Source: Gracilibacillus ureilyticus (GTDB taxonomy: Bacteria > Bacillota > Bacilli > Bacillales > Amphibacillaceae). From it: a stretch of DNA of 64,000 bases. The notes beneath the pieces were generated by a model. It was given only the letters and a program-made list of their open reading frames with translations. It did no database searches and was not told the DNA's origin. The stretch covers positions 62,001 through 126,000 of the forward strand of contig NZ_FOGL01000002.1 of the NCBI RefSeq assembly GCF_900111195.1. The letters run 5' to 3'. The position numbers and the translations under genes are program-made. This document shows positions 53,610-61,044 of the stretch, piece by piece; position 1 is the first letter of the stretch, and the number at the start of each line of letters is the position of its first letter.

Positions 53610-53800
53610 CCAATCGGTTATTTTATCACTGGAAGGACTAGCACCACTAAAGCGGAGGCCGGCCACGCAGACTCCTGGGGGACAGCGAGATCTGAAGATC
53701 CACTTTGCAAAGTGTTCTTCTTTGCAAAGTTAGCTGAAGACGAGCCCATGGAAAGCGAAGTGGCCGGACGGAGCGGTAGTATAGCACACTACATAATACC
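53610..53800. repeat. Copy of the dispersed palindromic repeat, plus orientation
   Basis: Starts near GGACTAGCACCACTAAAGCGG and contains GCAGACTCCTGGGGGACAGC, GATCTGAAGATCCACTT, GACGAGCCCATGG and AAGTGGCCGG, ending GGAGCGGTAGTATAGCAC. It is the most complete copy and the inverse of the copy at 53280-53480. The layout (GACTCCT...GGGACAGCGAG...CTGAAGATCC) recalls long extragenic palindromes known from other Bacillaceae genomes. Confidence 0.8.
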
Positions 53801-53867
53801 CCTTTATTTCATATCATACATATTATGTGTTTTATTCAGTTTAACAATTGTCCTTAATCCTGTTGCC

Positions 53868-54878
53868 TCATCCGCTATATGCTTCTTCCCCAATATAATA
53901 TAATTCCACCAGCTTTTGGCTGATATTGCGAATATCCTTTTCCAATGCAAGCTTGTACCCATTTTCGGTTAGATCTTCTGCTTGTTGTTCGGCTATCTTT
54001 ACAATCTGTTCCTTAAATGAATGAAACTGCTTCGCTTTGTAAACATGGACATTATCTGTTAACCATTGTTCATAAATAGGTATATCACGCACTAACACAG
54101 GGATCTTTGCAGCTAAGGCTTCGAGTAAGACGATTCCTTCTGTTTCTTCGTGTGTGAGAAAAAGGAACAAGTCGCTGCCACAATAGGCATCCCGCAGTTC
54201 TTCACGGCTAATAAAACCTGGAAAATGCAAATTAGGAATCTCCTGTTTCATTGCTTTTTTAATTTTTGCCGGCACAAGATTCATACTTGTATGACCAAAC
54301 CAGTAAAATGTATATTCAGGCAACTGTTTCGCTAACTCGATAAAATCATCGATACCCTTTCGTTCCATAAAGTGTCCGACAGAAATGATCACTTTTTCGT
54401 TTGGATCAATTTTATATTTTTTGCGGAACCGTTCTCCTGCCGCTTTATTTCTCTGAAAGAAAGATGTATCAATTCCATTAGATAGGCTGAATACGGGACG
54501 ATGTAATCCATATGTTTCAAGGATTGACTTTGAATATTCGGTCGGTGTAATAATAATATCGCCCTTGTTGTAACAATAGGAAATCCACTTTTTGAATAAC
54601 GGTGCAAGCATATTGGAACCGATAAAGGAATTGCGGAAATCTTCCATCGTGGAATGAGCATAATAGACGACTTTCTTGCCATTTCTTTTCGCCCACCAGC
54701 TCATGAAAAGAGAGTTTGGGAAAATTGTATTTAAATGCACGATGTCGAAATCCTCTTTACGATCGGTAGTATGAGCAATATTTAAATGCTCCAGAGCTTT
54801 TTTCTGATGACGTATTGCCTGCCCGATCCCGCTTTTATTTACAAGATTTAGTGATCCTGCGTACAATAATACTTTCAT
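53868..54878 (-). CDS. GT4 glycosyltransferase, diglucosyl-diacylglycerol synthase-like
   Basis: ATG 54878 follows AGGGGGAA; the longer frame overlaps the upstream gene and lacks a site. The 336-residue GT-B enzyme has the nucleotide-sugar motif EETEGIVLLEALAAKIPVL (E-x7-E) and SVGHFMERKGIDDFIELAK. The N-terminal half, with SLNLVNKSGIGQAIRHQKKAL and HSTMEDFRNSFIGSNMLAPLFKKW, resembles the enzyme that adds the second glucose to glucosyl-diacylglycerol in lactic bacteria. It acts at the membrane face. The operon also holds a first-glucose-type enzyme, which supports this reading. Confidence 0.8.
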   Translation of the reverse strand: MKVLLYAGSLNLVNKSGIGQAIRHQKKALEHLNIAHTTDRKEDFDIVHLNTIFPNSLFMSWWAKRNGKKVVYYAHSTMEDFRNSFIGSNMLAPLFKKWISYCYNKGDIIITPTEYSKSILETYGLHRPVFSLSNGIDTSFFQRNKAAGERFRKKYKIDPNEKVIISVGHFMERKGIDDFIELAKQLPEYTFYWFGHTSMNLVPAKIKKAMKQEIPNLHFPGFISREELRDAYCGSDLFLFLTHEETEGIVLLEALAAKIPVLVRDIPIYEQWLTDNVHVYKAKQFHSFKEQIVKIAEQQAEDLTENGYKLALEKDIRNISQKLVELYYIGEEAYSG

Positions 54879-54919
54879 TCTTGATTCCCCCTGTATGAAT
54901 ATAACTGAACGGATCCCCG

Positions 54920-55531
54920 CTAAGCAAAAAAAGAAACAATATAACGGAAGATTAACTCTAATCCGAAGCTGTATATAATAATCGGCAGCGGCTTTCCAAC
55001 TAGAATAATTATCGTGAATTTTGTTAATGTCATTTTTGTCGTGCCTGCTAAATAGCATAGGAAGTCATCTGGTGCAATTGGTGAAAAAATCATCAGGGTG
55101 AAAAAAAGTCCAAACCTACGATCATCGACCCAGCTGCGATACTTTTTCCTCAATTTGGGCTTGAACAGGAATAACAAAACAGTGTCTCCATACTTTTTTG
55201 CAATTAGGAACGCGGCGATGGAACCTAAACAAATCCCGACATAATTATAGATCAGACCCATCACAGGTCCGAAAATTAAAATACCGCCGAGACAGCCGAT
55301 CCCACCAGGCACAATTGGGAAAATAACCTGAATAATCTGGAATAATACAAAAAATACAGGTGCCCAGACACCAAACTGATTGAGAAATGCTTCTAATGCT
55401 GCTTCTGAGTAAAACAGTTCACTTTGGATTCCATAAATGAAAAAAAGGATACAACCAATAATACTAATGGTTGTCACCGTATTCCAAACCACTTTTATTA
55501 ATCTTTGTTTTTCGATCTTTGTGACGGTCAT
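54920..55531 (-). CDS. TVP38/TMEM64 (VTT) family membrane protein
   Basis: A 203-residue membrane protein with about five hydrophobic segments and the VTT (SNARE-associated/DedA-like) core: GGIGCLGGILIFGPVMGLIYNYVGICLGSIAAFLIAKKYG near residues 76-115, and FSPIAPDDFLCYLAGTTKMT near 148. DedA/TVP38 proteins are thought to move lipids between leaflets. It lies between two glycosyltransferase genes and overlaps the first by four bases, so it may flip the glycolipid they make. Confidence 0.85.
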   Translation of the reverse strand: MTVTKIEKQRLIKVVWNTVTTISIIGCILFFIYGIQSELFYSEAALEAFLNQFGVWAPVFFVLFQIIQVIFPIVPGGIGCLGGILIFGPVMGLIYNYVGICLGSIAAFLIAKKYGDTVLLFLFKPKLRKKYRSWVDDRRFGLFFTLMIFSPIAPDDFLCYLAGTTKMTLTKFTIIILVGKPLPIIIYSFGLELIFRYIVSFFA

Positions 55532-56730
55532 TGGTTTATTCCACTTTGATTTATATAAACAATATCCTTTTTCGATTGGTGATATAAAGAGATTGCTTCA
55601 TAATAAATGTTCTCGATATTTTTGGCAAATGCAACAGAAGAATATTCATCATAAGCCTTCTTTGAAGCATTTGCAGATAAAGTGTTATAACTATTTTGAT
55701 CCAAAAGTATTCTTTCTATGTAGCATTTAAATTCGTTAAAGTTCTCAAACAGCCAGCCGTTTACCCCATCTTCCACAACACTTTCGAGGCATGGATCCTT
55801 CCGGCATAAAGCAGGCAGACCGCTTGCCAGTGCTTCGATATAAGTTAGTCCTTGTGTTTCACTATTAGAGGAACTGACAAAAACATCTGCGGACTGATAA
55901 TAGGAAGGGATCTCTTCTGGTGAAATCATTCCAGTAAAAATAACATTATTTTCTATATTCAGTTTTCTGGCATAGCGCTCTAGAGAGGCCCTTTGCGGCC
56001 CATCTCCAACAACTAGTAAGGACATATTTTCACGCTCAATTTTTGAAAAATAGGTAAAAACTTCTTCAAGGTTTTTTTCCTTGGCAAGGCGGCCGACAAA
56101 TATCAGCAGACGGTGATCGAGCGGAATATTTAATTGTTTGCGAATATGTATTCTTTGCTTTTCCGCATCACTTTTCTGATAGCAGGATAAGTCGATACCT
56201 GTTGGTATTACTTTAATTGGCTGTTTCACCCCATAACTTTGCAGCAGTTTGCTGACTTTTTCGGTTGGTGCGATAACATAGGCTGCGTTTCTCAGCACTT
56301 TCCTTGAAAAGATGGCAACCATCGCTTTTCCCCATTTTTGGTTAGGTGAGAAATAATGTGTATAATCTTCGTATACCGTATGGTAGGTATGAATAATGGG
56401 TATCTGAAGGCATTTTTCCAGATGTTTAGCAATTCGGAAAGTACTGAACTCACATTGCGAGTGGATAACATCAGGACGCCAATCCATTATTTGTTGAAGA
56501 TATTTGTAATTTTTAAATAAAGTGACCCGTGCACCAGGATATATTTTACCAACACCTAATGAACTGATATAGGTTATGTCATTCTGTATGTAAGATTTTG
56601 CTTCATTGGATAATGTGAGAACACGAACTTCATGGCCTAATTTTTGTAATTCTTTCTTCAGGTTAACAATAGAAGTCACGACTCCATTAATTACAGGAGA
56701 ATACCATTCCGTTGTAATTAAAATTTTCAT
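55528..56730 (-). CDS. GT4 glycosyltransferase, monoglucosyl-diacylglycerol synthase-like
   Basis: A 400-residue GT-B enzyme. The N-terminal acceptor half reads TTEWYSPVINGVVTSIVNLKKELQKLGHEV, then HSQCEFSTFRIAKHLEKCLQIPIIHTYHTVYEDYTHY, as in the enzymes that put glucose on diacylglycerol. The donor half has FVGRLAKEKNLEEVFTYF and SSNSETQGLTYIEALASGLPAL (E-x7-E). It is the first gene of an operon with a TVP38 protein and a second glycosyltransferase. The likely product is a membrane glycolipid, possibly also the anchor of lipoteichoic acid. Confidence 0.83.
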   Translation of the reverse strand: MKILITTEWYSPVINGVVTSIVNLKKELQKLGHEVRVLTLSNEAKSYIQNDITYISSLGVGKIYPGARVTLFKNYKYLQQIMDWRPDVIHSQCEFSTFRIAKHLEKCLQIPIIHTYHTVYEDYTHYFSPNQKWGKAMVAIFSRKVLRNAAYVIAPTEKVSKLLQSYGVKQPIKVIPTGIDLSCYQKSDAEKQRIHIRKQLNIPLDHRLLIFVGRLAKEKNLEEVFTYFSKIERENMSLLVVGDGPQRASLERYARKLNIENNVIFTGMISPEEIPSYYQSADVFVSSSNSETQGLTYIEALASGLPALCRKDPCLESVVEDGVNGWLFENFNEFKCYIERILLDQNSYNTLSANASKKAYDEYSSVAFAKNIENIYYEAISLYHQSKKDIVYINQSGINQ

Positions 56731-56802
56731 ATGTAATCCCCCAGTTTTTTACTCATGAAAACAATATGCATAATAATCCTTAAATAGTATAATTGAGTAA
56801 TT

Positions 56803-56938
56803 TTAACAGTATATTAATTGAATTTTAAAAAAAATAAAAATTTACTAATAGCCCTTGGCATATACTAAAATGTGTGATTAGTTATATATAATTCTACTAA
56901 AATTTGATCCTATTTCCATCGAATTTACAAAATTTACA
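56803..56938. promoter_or_regulatory. Possible PhoP-box-like repeats in the divergent region
   Basis: TTAACA (56803), TTAATT (56814) and TTTAAA (56824) stand at 10-11 base spacing, and two TTTACA copies stand at 56924 and 56933. The region between the glycolipid operon and the phosphodiesterase gene is very A+T rich, so chance similarity is quite possible. Confidence 0.25.
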
Positions 56939-57030
56939 TAAATTTTTTATTTTGGTAATTTGATTTCCTAGTATATATAGACGTATTTTTATGGCAAATA
57001 GTTTCATATTTTTTTTTGCAGGTGATAAAA

Positions 57031-57942
57031 ATGAAAATTAAATTATGTGTTTCTGCTGTTTTTCTTGTGATTGTCAGTTATTTGGTCATCTGGATTATGC
57101 CGCAAAATAATGTGATTGAGAAGGCAGCATTCAGTCATAATTCCTCGGACTCGCTACTATCAGCCGACCGAATTGTAAATATTGCGCACAGAGGAGCCTC
57201 CGGATATGCTCCTGAACACACTGTGGAGGCATACGAATTGGGAGAGAAGATGGGAGCAGACTATATTGAAATAGATTTGCAGATGACAAAAGATGGTGAG
57301 TTAGTTGCAATGCATGATCCGGAAGTAGACCGTACTACAGACAATACCGGATTAGTCAGTGATTTCACCTTGGCGGAGCTGAAGGAATTAGATGCCGGCT
57401 CATGGTTTAATGAGGACTACCCGGACAAAGTCCGTAACAGCTTTAGTGGTCTCACTATACCTGCACTTCGGGAAGTATTCGAACATTTTGGATCGGAAGC
57501 TAATTACTATATTGAAATAAAACAGCCTGATGATTCACCGGGAATGGCCACATTATTAATTGAAACATTGAAAGAGTTTGAGTTGATACCGGCAGAACGG
57601 GAGGGTGCAATAATTATCCAATCGTTCAGCAGCGAGAGTTTGCAGGAAATTCATCTGCTTGAACCTGATCTACCACTAATCCAGTTAATCAGCTACACAC
57701 AGCCTGCTGTTATTTCCAGTGGTGACTTAAATAAGATAAAGAAATATGCGACAGGTGTTGGTGTCAATTTCAAGTATATGAATGAATCGTTTGTTCGGGA
57801 TGTCCGTGAAGCGGGCTTACTGCTCCATGCATATACGGTTAATGAAAAAGAAGATATGAAGCGGGTTTTGGAATGGGGAGTGACAGGAATATTCACCAAC
57901 TATCCGGATAGACTAAATGAATTGCTGGGAAAATCATTCTGA
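57031..57942 (+). CDS. Exported or membrane-anchored glycerophosphodiester phosphodiesterase
   Basis: ATG 57031 follows AGGTGAT. The 303-residue product has an N-terminal hydrophobic segment (VSAVFLVIVSYLVIWIMP) acting as signal or anchor, then a GDPD TIM barrel: IAHRGASGYAPEHTVEAYELG (catalytic His), DYIEIDLQMTKDGELVAMHDPEVDRTT (second His and metal Glu/Asp), IEIKQPD, and WGVTGIFTNYPDRL at the end. It cuts glycerophosphodiesters, from phospholipids or teichoic acid, to glycerol 3-phosphate and an alcohol outside the membrane. It is divergent from the glycolipid operon. GlpQ of B. subtilis, a relative, belongs to the phosphate-starvation regulon. Confidence 0.93.
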   Translation: MKIKLCVSAVFLVIVSYLVIWIMPQNNVIEKAAFSHNSSDSLLSADRIVNIAHRGASGYAPEHTVEAYELGEKMGADYIEIDLQMTKDGELVAMHDPEVDRTTDNTGLVSDFTLAELKELDAGSWFNEDYPDKVRNSFSGLTIPALREVFEHFGSEANYYIEIKQPDDSPGMATLLIETLKEFELIPAEREGAIIIQSFSSESLQEIHLLEPDLPLIQLISYTQPAVISSGDLNKIKKYATGVGVNFKYMNESFVRDVREAGLLLHAYTVNEKEDMKRVLEWGVTGIFTNYPDRLNELLGKSF

Positions 57943-57984
57943 ATTAATATCATATAGTTTTGTACTTAGATGCATTATTGATGT

Positions 57985-58190
57985 TAGGGCTACAGCATCC
58001 CCGAAAGAACACTTTGCGTTTAATGGGGCCGTTTTTTCAGCCTCTTCAGAAAGCATAGAACGATTTCCAGTAGGGTCTTCAGAAACGTCCAGTTCCCACT
58101 AGAGTCTCTGTATTCCCCTCCGCTAAGGGATAGTTTTAACCTTCCCGCAGGTCAATCGGTCTAAACTGGAATGGTACTCTTATAGGAAGT
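57985..58190. repeat. Diverged copy of the dispersed palindromic repeat
   Basis: The reverse strand contains TTCCAGTTTAGACCGATTG, GACCTGCGGGAAGG, CTGAAGACCC and CTGAAGAGGCTG, in the same order as TTCCAGCGTAGGCCGATTG and CTGAAGATCC in the 53.3-kb copy. It fills the gap behind the phosphodiesterase gene. Confidence 0.6.
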
Positions 58191-58219
58191 AGAAGCTTGT
58201 TCCCACTTCCTCATCTTCC

Positions 58220-58660
58220 TTATATTTCCCGCATCGCGCCAAATACAATTGTATAACCATCTGGATCGTCTACATATACATTTTTAAATTCCCATTTACC
58301 ATGAATAGCCGTAAATGGCTCCACGCTAATGATTGCTCCCTTTTCCCGAATTTCCTCAACAAACGGCTCCAAATCCTCCCACTCCATATGAACAAAAGTA
58401 TCCCAGCCGTGATCCGGACCATGCCACTCTGTAGGATAATCCTGTCTTTTCTGTGATGCAGCATTTGGTCTGACGTCATCTCTGCTCTTCGCTTGCTGTA
58501 AAATAAATATCATATCATCTCGCTGAGCATGTCCCCAATCATCCACTGTACAGCCTAAAATGTCCCGGTAATAGGCAAGGGATGCTTTCAGGTCTGCAAC
58601 CAATCTGACTTGAATGGTCAAACCAACTTTTATTCTGGTATCCTGCAAGTTTTCCAACAT
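58220..58660 (-). CDS. VOC family (glyoxalase-like) protein
   Basis: A 146-residue VOC protein with two half-modules: VRLVADLKASLAYYRDILGCTVDDWGH and HGWDTFVHMEWEDLEPFVEEIREKGAII, ending in FKNVYVDDPDGYTIVFG. Possible metal residues are in HM-E and the final part, but no specific subfamily (bleomycin resistance, fosfomycin, glyoxalase I) can be read. The ribosome binding site is GGAAGGGGTGG. The gene stands alone next to the repeat. Confidence 0.82.
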   Translation of the reverse strand: MLENLQDTRIKVGLTIQVRLVADLKASLAYYRDILGCTVDDWGHAQRDDMIFILQQAKSRDDVRPNAASQKRQDYPTEWHGPDHGWDTFVHMEWEDLEPFVEEIREKGAIISVEPFTAIHGKWEFKNVYVDDPDGYTIVFGAMREI

Positions 58661-58836
58661 ATCACACCACCCCTTCCAAAGATATTAAAGCACTAAATGT
58701 CAGTATGAAACTCTCACTATAATAAATTCGCTGTTACCATGGGATTTCCTCTATAATTGTTTCCCATAAGGAGATTTTGGGTAAAGGTTATTATAATGGT
58801 TATTTTAGAACGGTGAATATACAAGGAGGATGAGTG

Positions 58837-59133
58837 ATGAGGGACACATTCAGAAAAGGTGTATCACTAGGTTTAGGGCTGGCTGCAGTTGGCAAGGAAC
58901 AGGCAGAGAAGATGATTGATGAATTAATCAAAAAAGGAGAATTATCCAAAGAAGATTCGGATGATCTTTTTAACCAGATTAAACAGAAAGGTGAAGAAAG
59001 CCAGCAGAAAATGGATGAGAAAATCAATCAGAAGATTGAAAATATGCTTGATGAATACGAAGTAGTTAGAAAAGAAGACTTGCGGGCGATTGAACATAGA
59101 TTAATAGCTTTAGAACAAAAATTAGATCAGTAA
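58837..59133 (+). CDS. Phasin-like coiled-coil protein
   Basis: ATG 58837 is 7 bases behind AGGAGG; the GTG three bases earlier is too close. The 98-residue protein has a short Gly-rich hydrophobic start (RKGVSLGLGLAAVGKEQAEKM) and then a charged coiled coil (KKGELSKEDSDDLFNQIKQKGEESQQKMDEKINQKIENML). The pattern is that of phasin-superfamily small proteins found beside AarF/UbiB kinases. It is followed by such a kinase gene 24 bases later and probably binds lipid surfaces or partners the kinase. No polyhydroxyalkanoate genes are near. Confidence 0.78.
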   Translation: MRDTFRKGVSLGLGLAAVGKEQAEKMIDELIKKGELSKEDSDDLFNQIKQKGEESQQKMDEKINQKIENMLDEYEVVRKEDLRAIEHRLIALEQKLDQ

Positions 59134-59157
59134 AGTCAGAAGGAAGAGAAAAAGGGG

Positions 59158-60846
59158 GTGAGTACCATTTTTAAAGGCAGAATCAGGCATATGGATCGTT
59201 ACAGGGAGATTGCGGTTGCATTTTCCAGAAATGGATTCGGTTATATCGTTAAAGAGGTAGGCCTTGATCAGGTTTTTTCATTGCCAAGGAGAATTTTTGT
59301 ACAAAGGCATCAGCAAAAAGACCGTAAAAGTGCTGGTGAACGAATTCGCCGCTTTCTGGAGGAACTTGGCCCAACTTTTATTAAATTAGGTCAAATGGCT
59401 AGTACAAGGCCTGATCTGCTTCCTCGCGATATTATTAAGGAATTGGAAAAGCTTCAGGATGGGCTCACACCAATGGATAATGAGGATGTAAATCAAATAA
59501 TTGAACAGGAGTTAGGAGCGCCGGCAGAACAGGTGTTTCAAAAGTTTGATTATAACCCCGTAGGAGTTGCTTCCATCGGACAAGTCCATAAAGCGGAGTT
59601 AAAGTCAGGAAAGCAAGTCGCGGTGAAATTACAGCGGCCTCATATAAGAAAATCGATACATACGGATATAGAAATTTTAAAAGAGTTAACCGCAAGAGCC
59701 GAAAAGCGCACCCACTGGGCACAAAGATACCAATTAAGGGAACTTGTCGAGGAATTTTCAAAGGCAATTATCAGGGAGCTTGATTTTATTCGTGAGGGTC
59801 GTAATGCGGATATTCTGGCCAAACAGTTTGAGGAAGATAGGGCGATTGTCATTCCTGCTATTTACTGGGATTATACGACGAAAAAAGTACTAACTATGGA
59901 ATATATAGATGGTATTAAGATAAACGCAAAAACGGAATTGTCGGAAAAAGGATACAAAACTAGTATATTGGCAGAAAGAGTAATGCAAGCCGTCTTTCAG
60001 CAGATTTTTAAAGAAGGGCTTTTTCATGGGGATCCGCATACGGGGAACCTGTTAGCATTACCTGGTGAAAAAATTGCTTTTATTGATATGGGAATGACAG
60101 GCAGGTTGTCAGAGGAAATGAAGAAGCAATTAGCATACTTGATGCTTGCTCTTGTAAGGCGAAAGTCTGACACCATAATAAAAACGATGCGAAAGATGGG
60201 AGTAGTACCGGAGGATGTCAATTTACACGAGCTTGGTGGGGACATTGATCAATTTTTAATAAAATACGATAACATACCGGGAAACCAATTGAGATTAGGG
60301 GAATCGATGACAGATTTCTTCGCTATTGCCCATAAACATGGAATTGCCATTCCGACAGATTTAACATTAGTTGGTAAAACGATTCTGACAATGGAAGGGG
60401 TAGTAGACCAATTAGATACCGAGGTAAATATCGTGGAAGCTGCTGAACCTTATGCGAAAGACTTAATTAAAGAACAATATCATCCGAAACAGCTGGCAGA
60501 AGATTTATTTGATCAGTTCCAGGAATATGGCGATTTACTGCATGATTTGCCAGAAGCAGTACAGGAACTAACCGGACTGATGAAACGGGGGAAGCTGCCG
60601 ATTCAGGTTTCTGTTCCTGAGGCTGATTCTTTTTTTAAAAAGCTGGATAGAGTGAGTAATCGCCTGTCTTTCAGTATTGTCTTATTGGCATTCAGCTTAA
60701 TTATGGTTGGTTTAATTATCGGGTCGGCACTCGGCAGACAAACCTCATTATTATGGGATGTACCCGCAATTGAGATCGGTTTTGTAATCGCAATGCTAAT
60801 GTTCGCATGGATGATCTATTCCATTTTCAGGTCAGGGCGTTTTTAA
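59158..60846 (+). CDS. AarF/UbiB family atypical kinase
   Basis: A protein of about 560 residues of the ABC1/UbiB group. Family motifs: KLGQMASTRPDLLP (the K-x-G-Q motif), VASIGQVHKAEL (Ala-rich loop), VAVKLQRP (Lys), MEYIDGIKI, FHGDPHTGNLL and FIDMGMTGRL. Two membrane segments lie at the end (FSIVLLAFSLIMVGLIIGSAL and IGFVIAMLMFAWMIYSIF). These proteins support isoprenoid quinone or lipid metabolism by an ATPase/kinase activity. The start is uncertain: the GTG at 59158 lies inside the site AAAGGGGGTGAG, so an ATT at 59167 or ATG at 59191 could be the real start. It forms an operon with the phasin-like gene. Confidence 0.9.
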   Translation: MSTIFKGRIRHMDRYREIAVAFSRNGFGYIVKEVGLDQVFSLPRRIFVQRHQQKDRKSAGERIRRFLEELGPTFIKLGQMASTRPDLLPRDIIKELEKLQDGLTPMDNEDVNQIIEQELGAPAEQVFQKFDYNPVGVASIGQVHKAELKSGKQVAVKLQRPHIRKSIHTDIEILKELTARAEKRTHWAQRYQLRELVEEFSKAIIRELDFIREGRNADILAKQFEEDRAIVIPAIYWDYTTKKVLTMEYIDGIKINAKTELSEKGYKTSILAERVMQAVFQQIFKEGLFHGDPHTGNLLALPGEKIAFIDMGMTGRLSEEMKKQLAYLMLALVRRKSDTIIKTMRKMGVVPEDVNLHELGGDIDQFLIKYDNIPGNQLRLGESMTDFFAIAHKHGIAIPTDLTLVGKTILTMEGVVDQLDTEVNIVEAAEPYAKDLIKEQYHPKQLAEDLFDQFQEYGDLLHDLPEAVQELTGLMKRGKLPIQVSVPEADSFFKKLDRVSNRLSFSIVLLAFSLIMVGLIIGSALGRQTSLLWDVPAIEIGFVIAMLMFAWMIYSIFRSGRF

Positions 60847-60882
60847 TAAAAATTGGAATCAGGTAAGAGTTGAAACTAAATC

Positions 60883-60916
60883 AAAAACCGGACTACGTCC
60901 AGTTCGGTTTTTTTTG
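60883..60916 (+). terminator. Terminator after the AarF gene
   Basis: AACCGGACT pairs with AGTTCGGTT (one G-U) around ACGTCC, followed by T8. It belongs to the same CCGAACT hairpin group as those at 8977 and 41101. Confidence 0.75.
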
Positions 60917-61044
60917 TGTTGTTTCCAAACAGCAGTGGCCTTTCGCTGTCTCCGCGAAAAGCGCTCTTTCTAAAATAGGGTTTGTCCTCTTGCCGGAGCG
61001 GGAAGAAGGTTTGTGGATTATTTTCTAAAAGGAGGAGGCGGAAA

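Noticed and set aside
58220-58660. Second ArsI or an antibiotic-resistance VOC enzyme
   Set aside because: It has the VOC fold but not the ArsI Cys pair or any motif that decides for fosfomycin, bleomycin or glyoxalase function.
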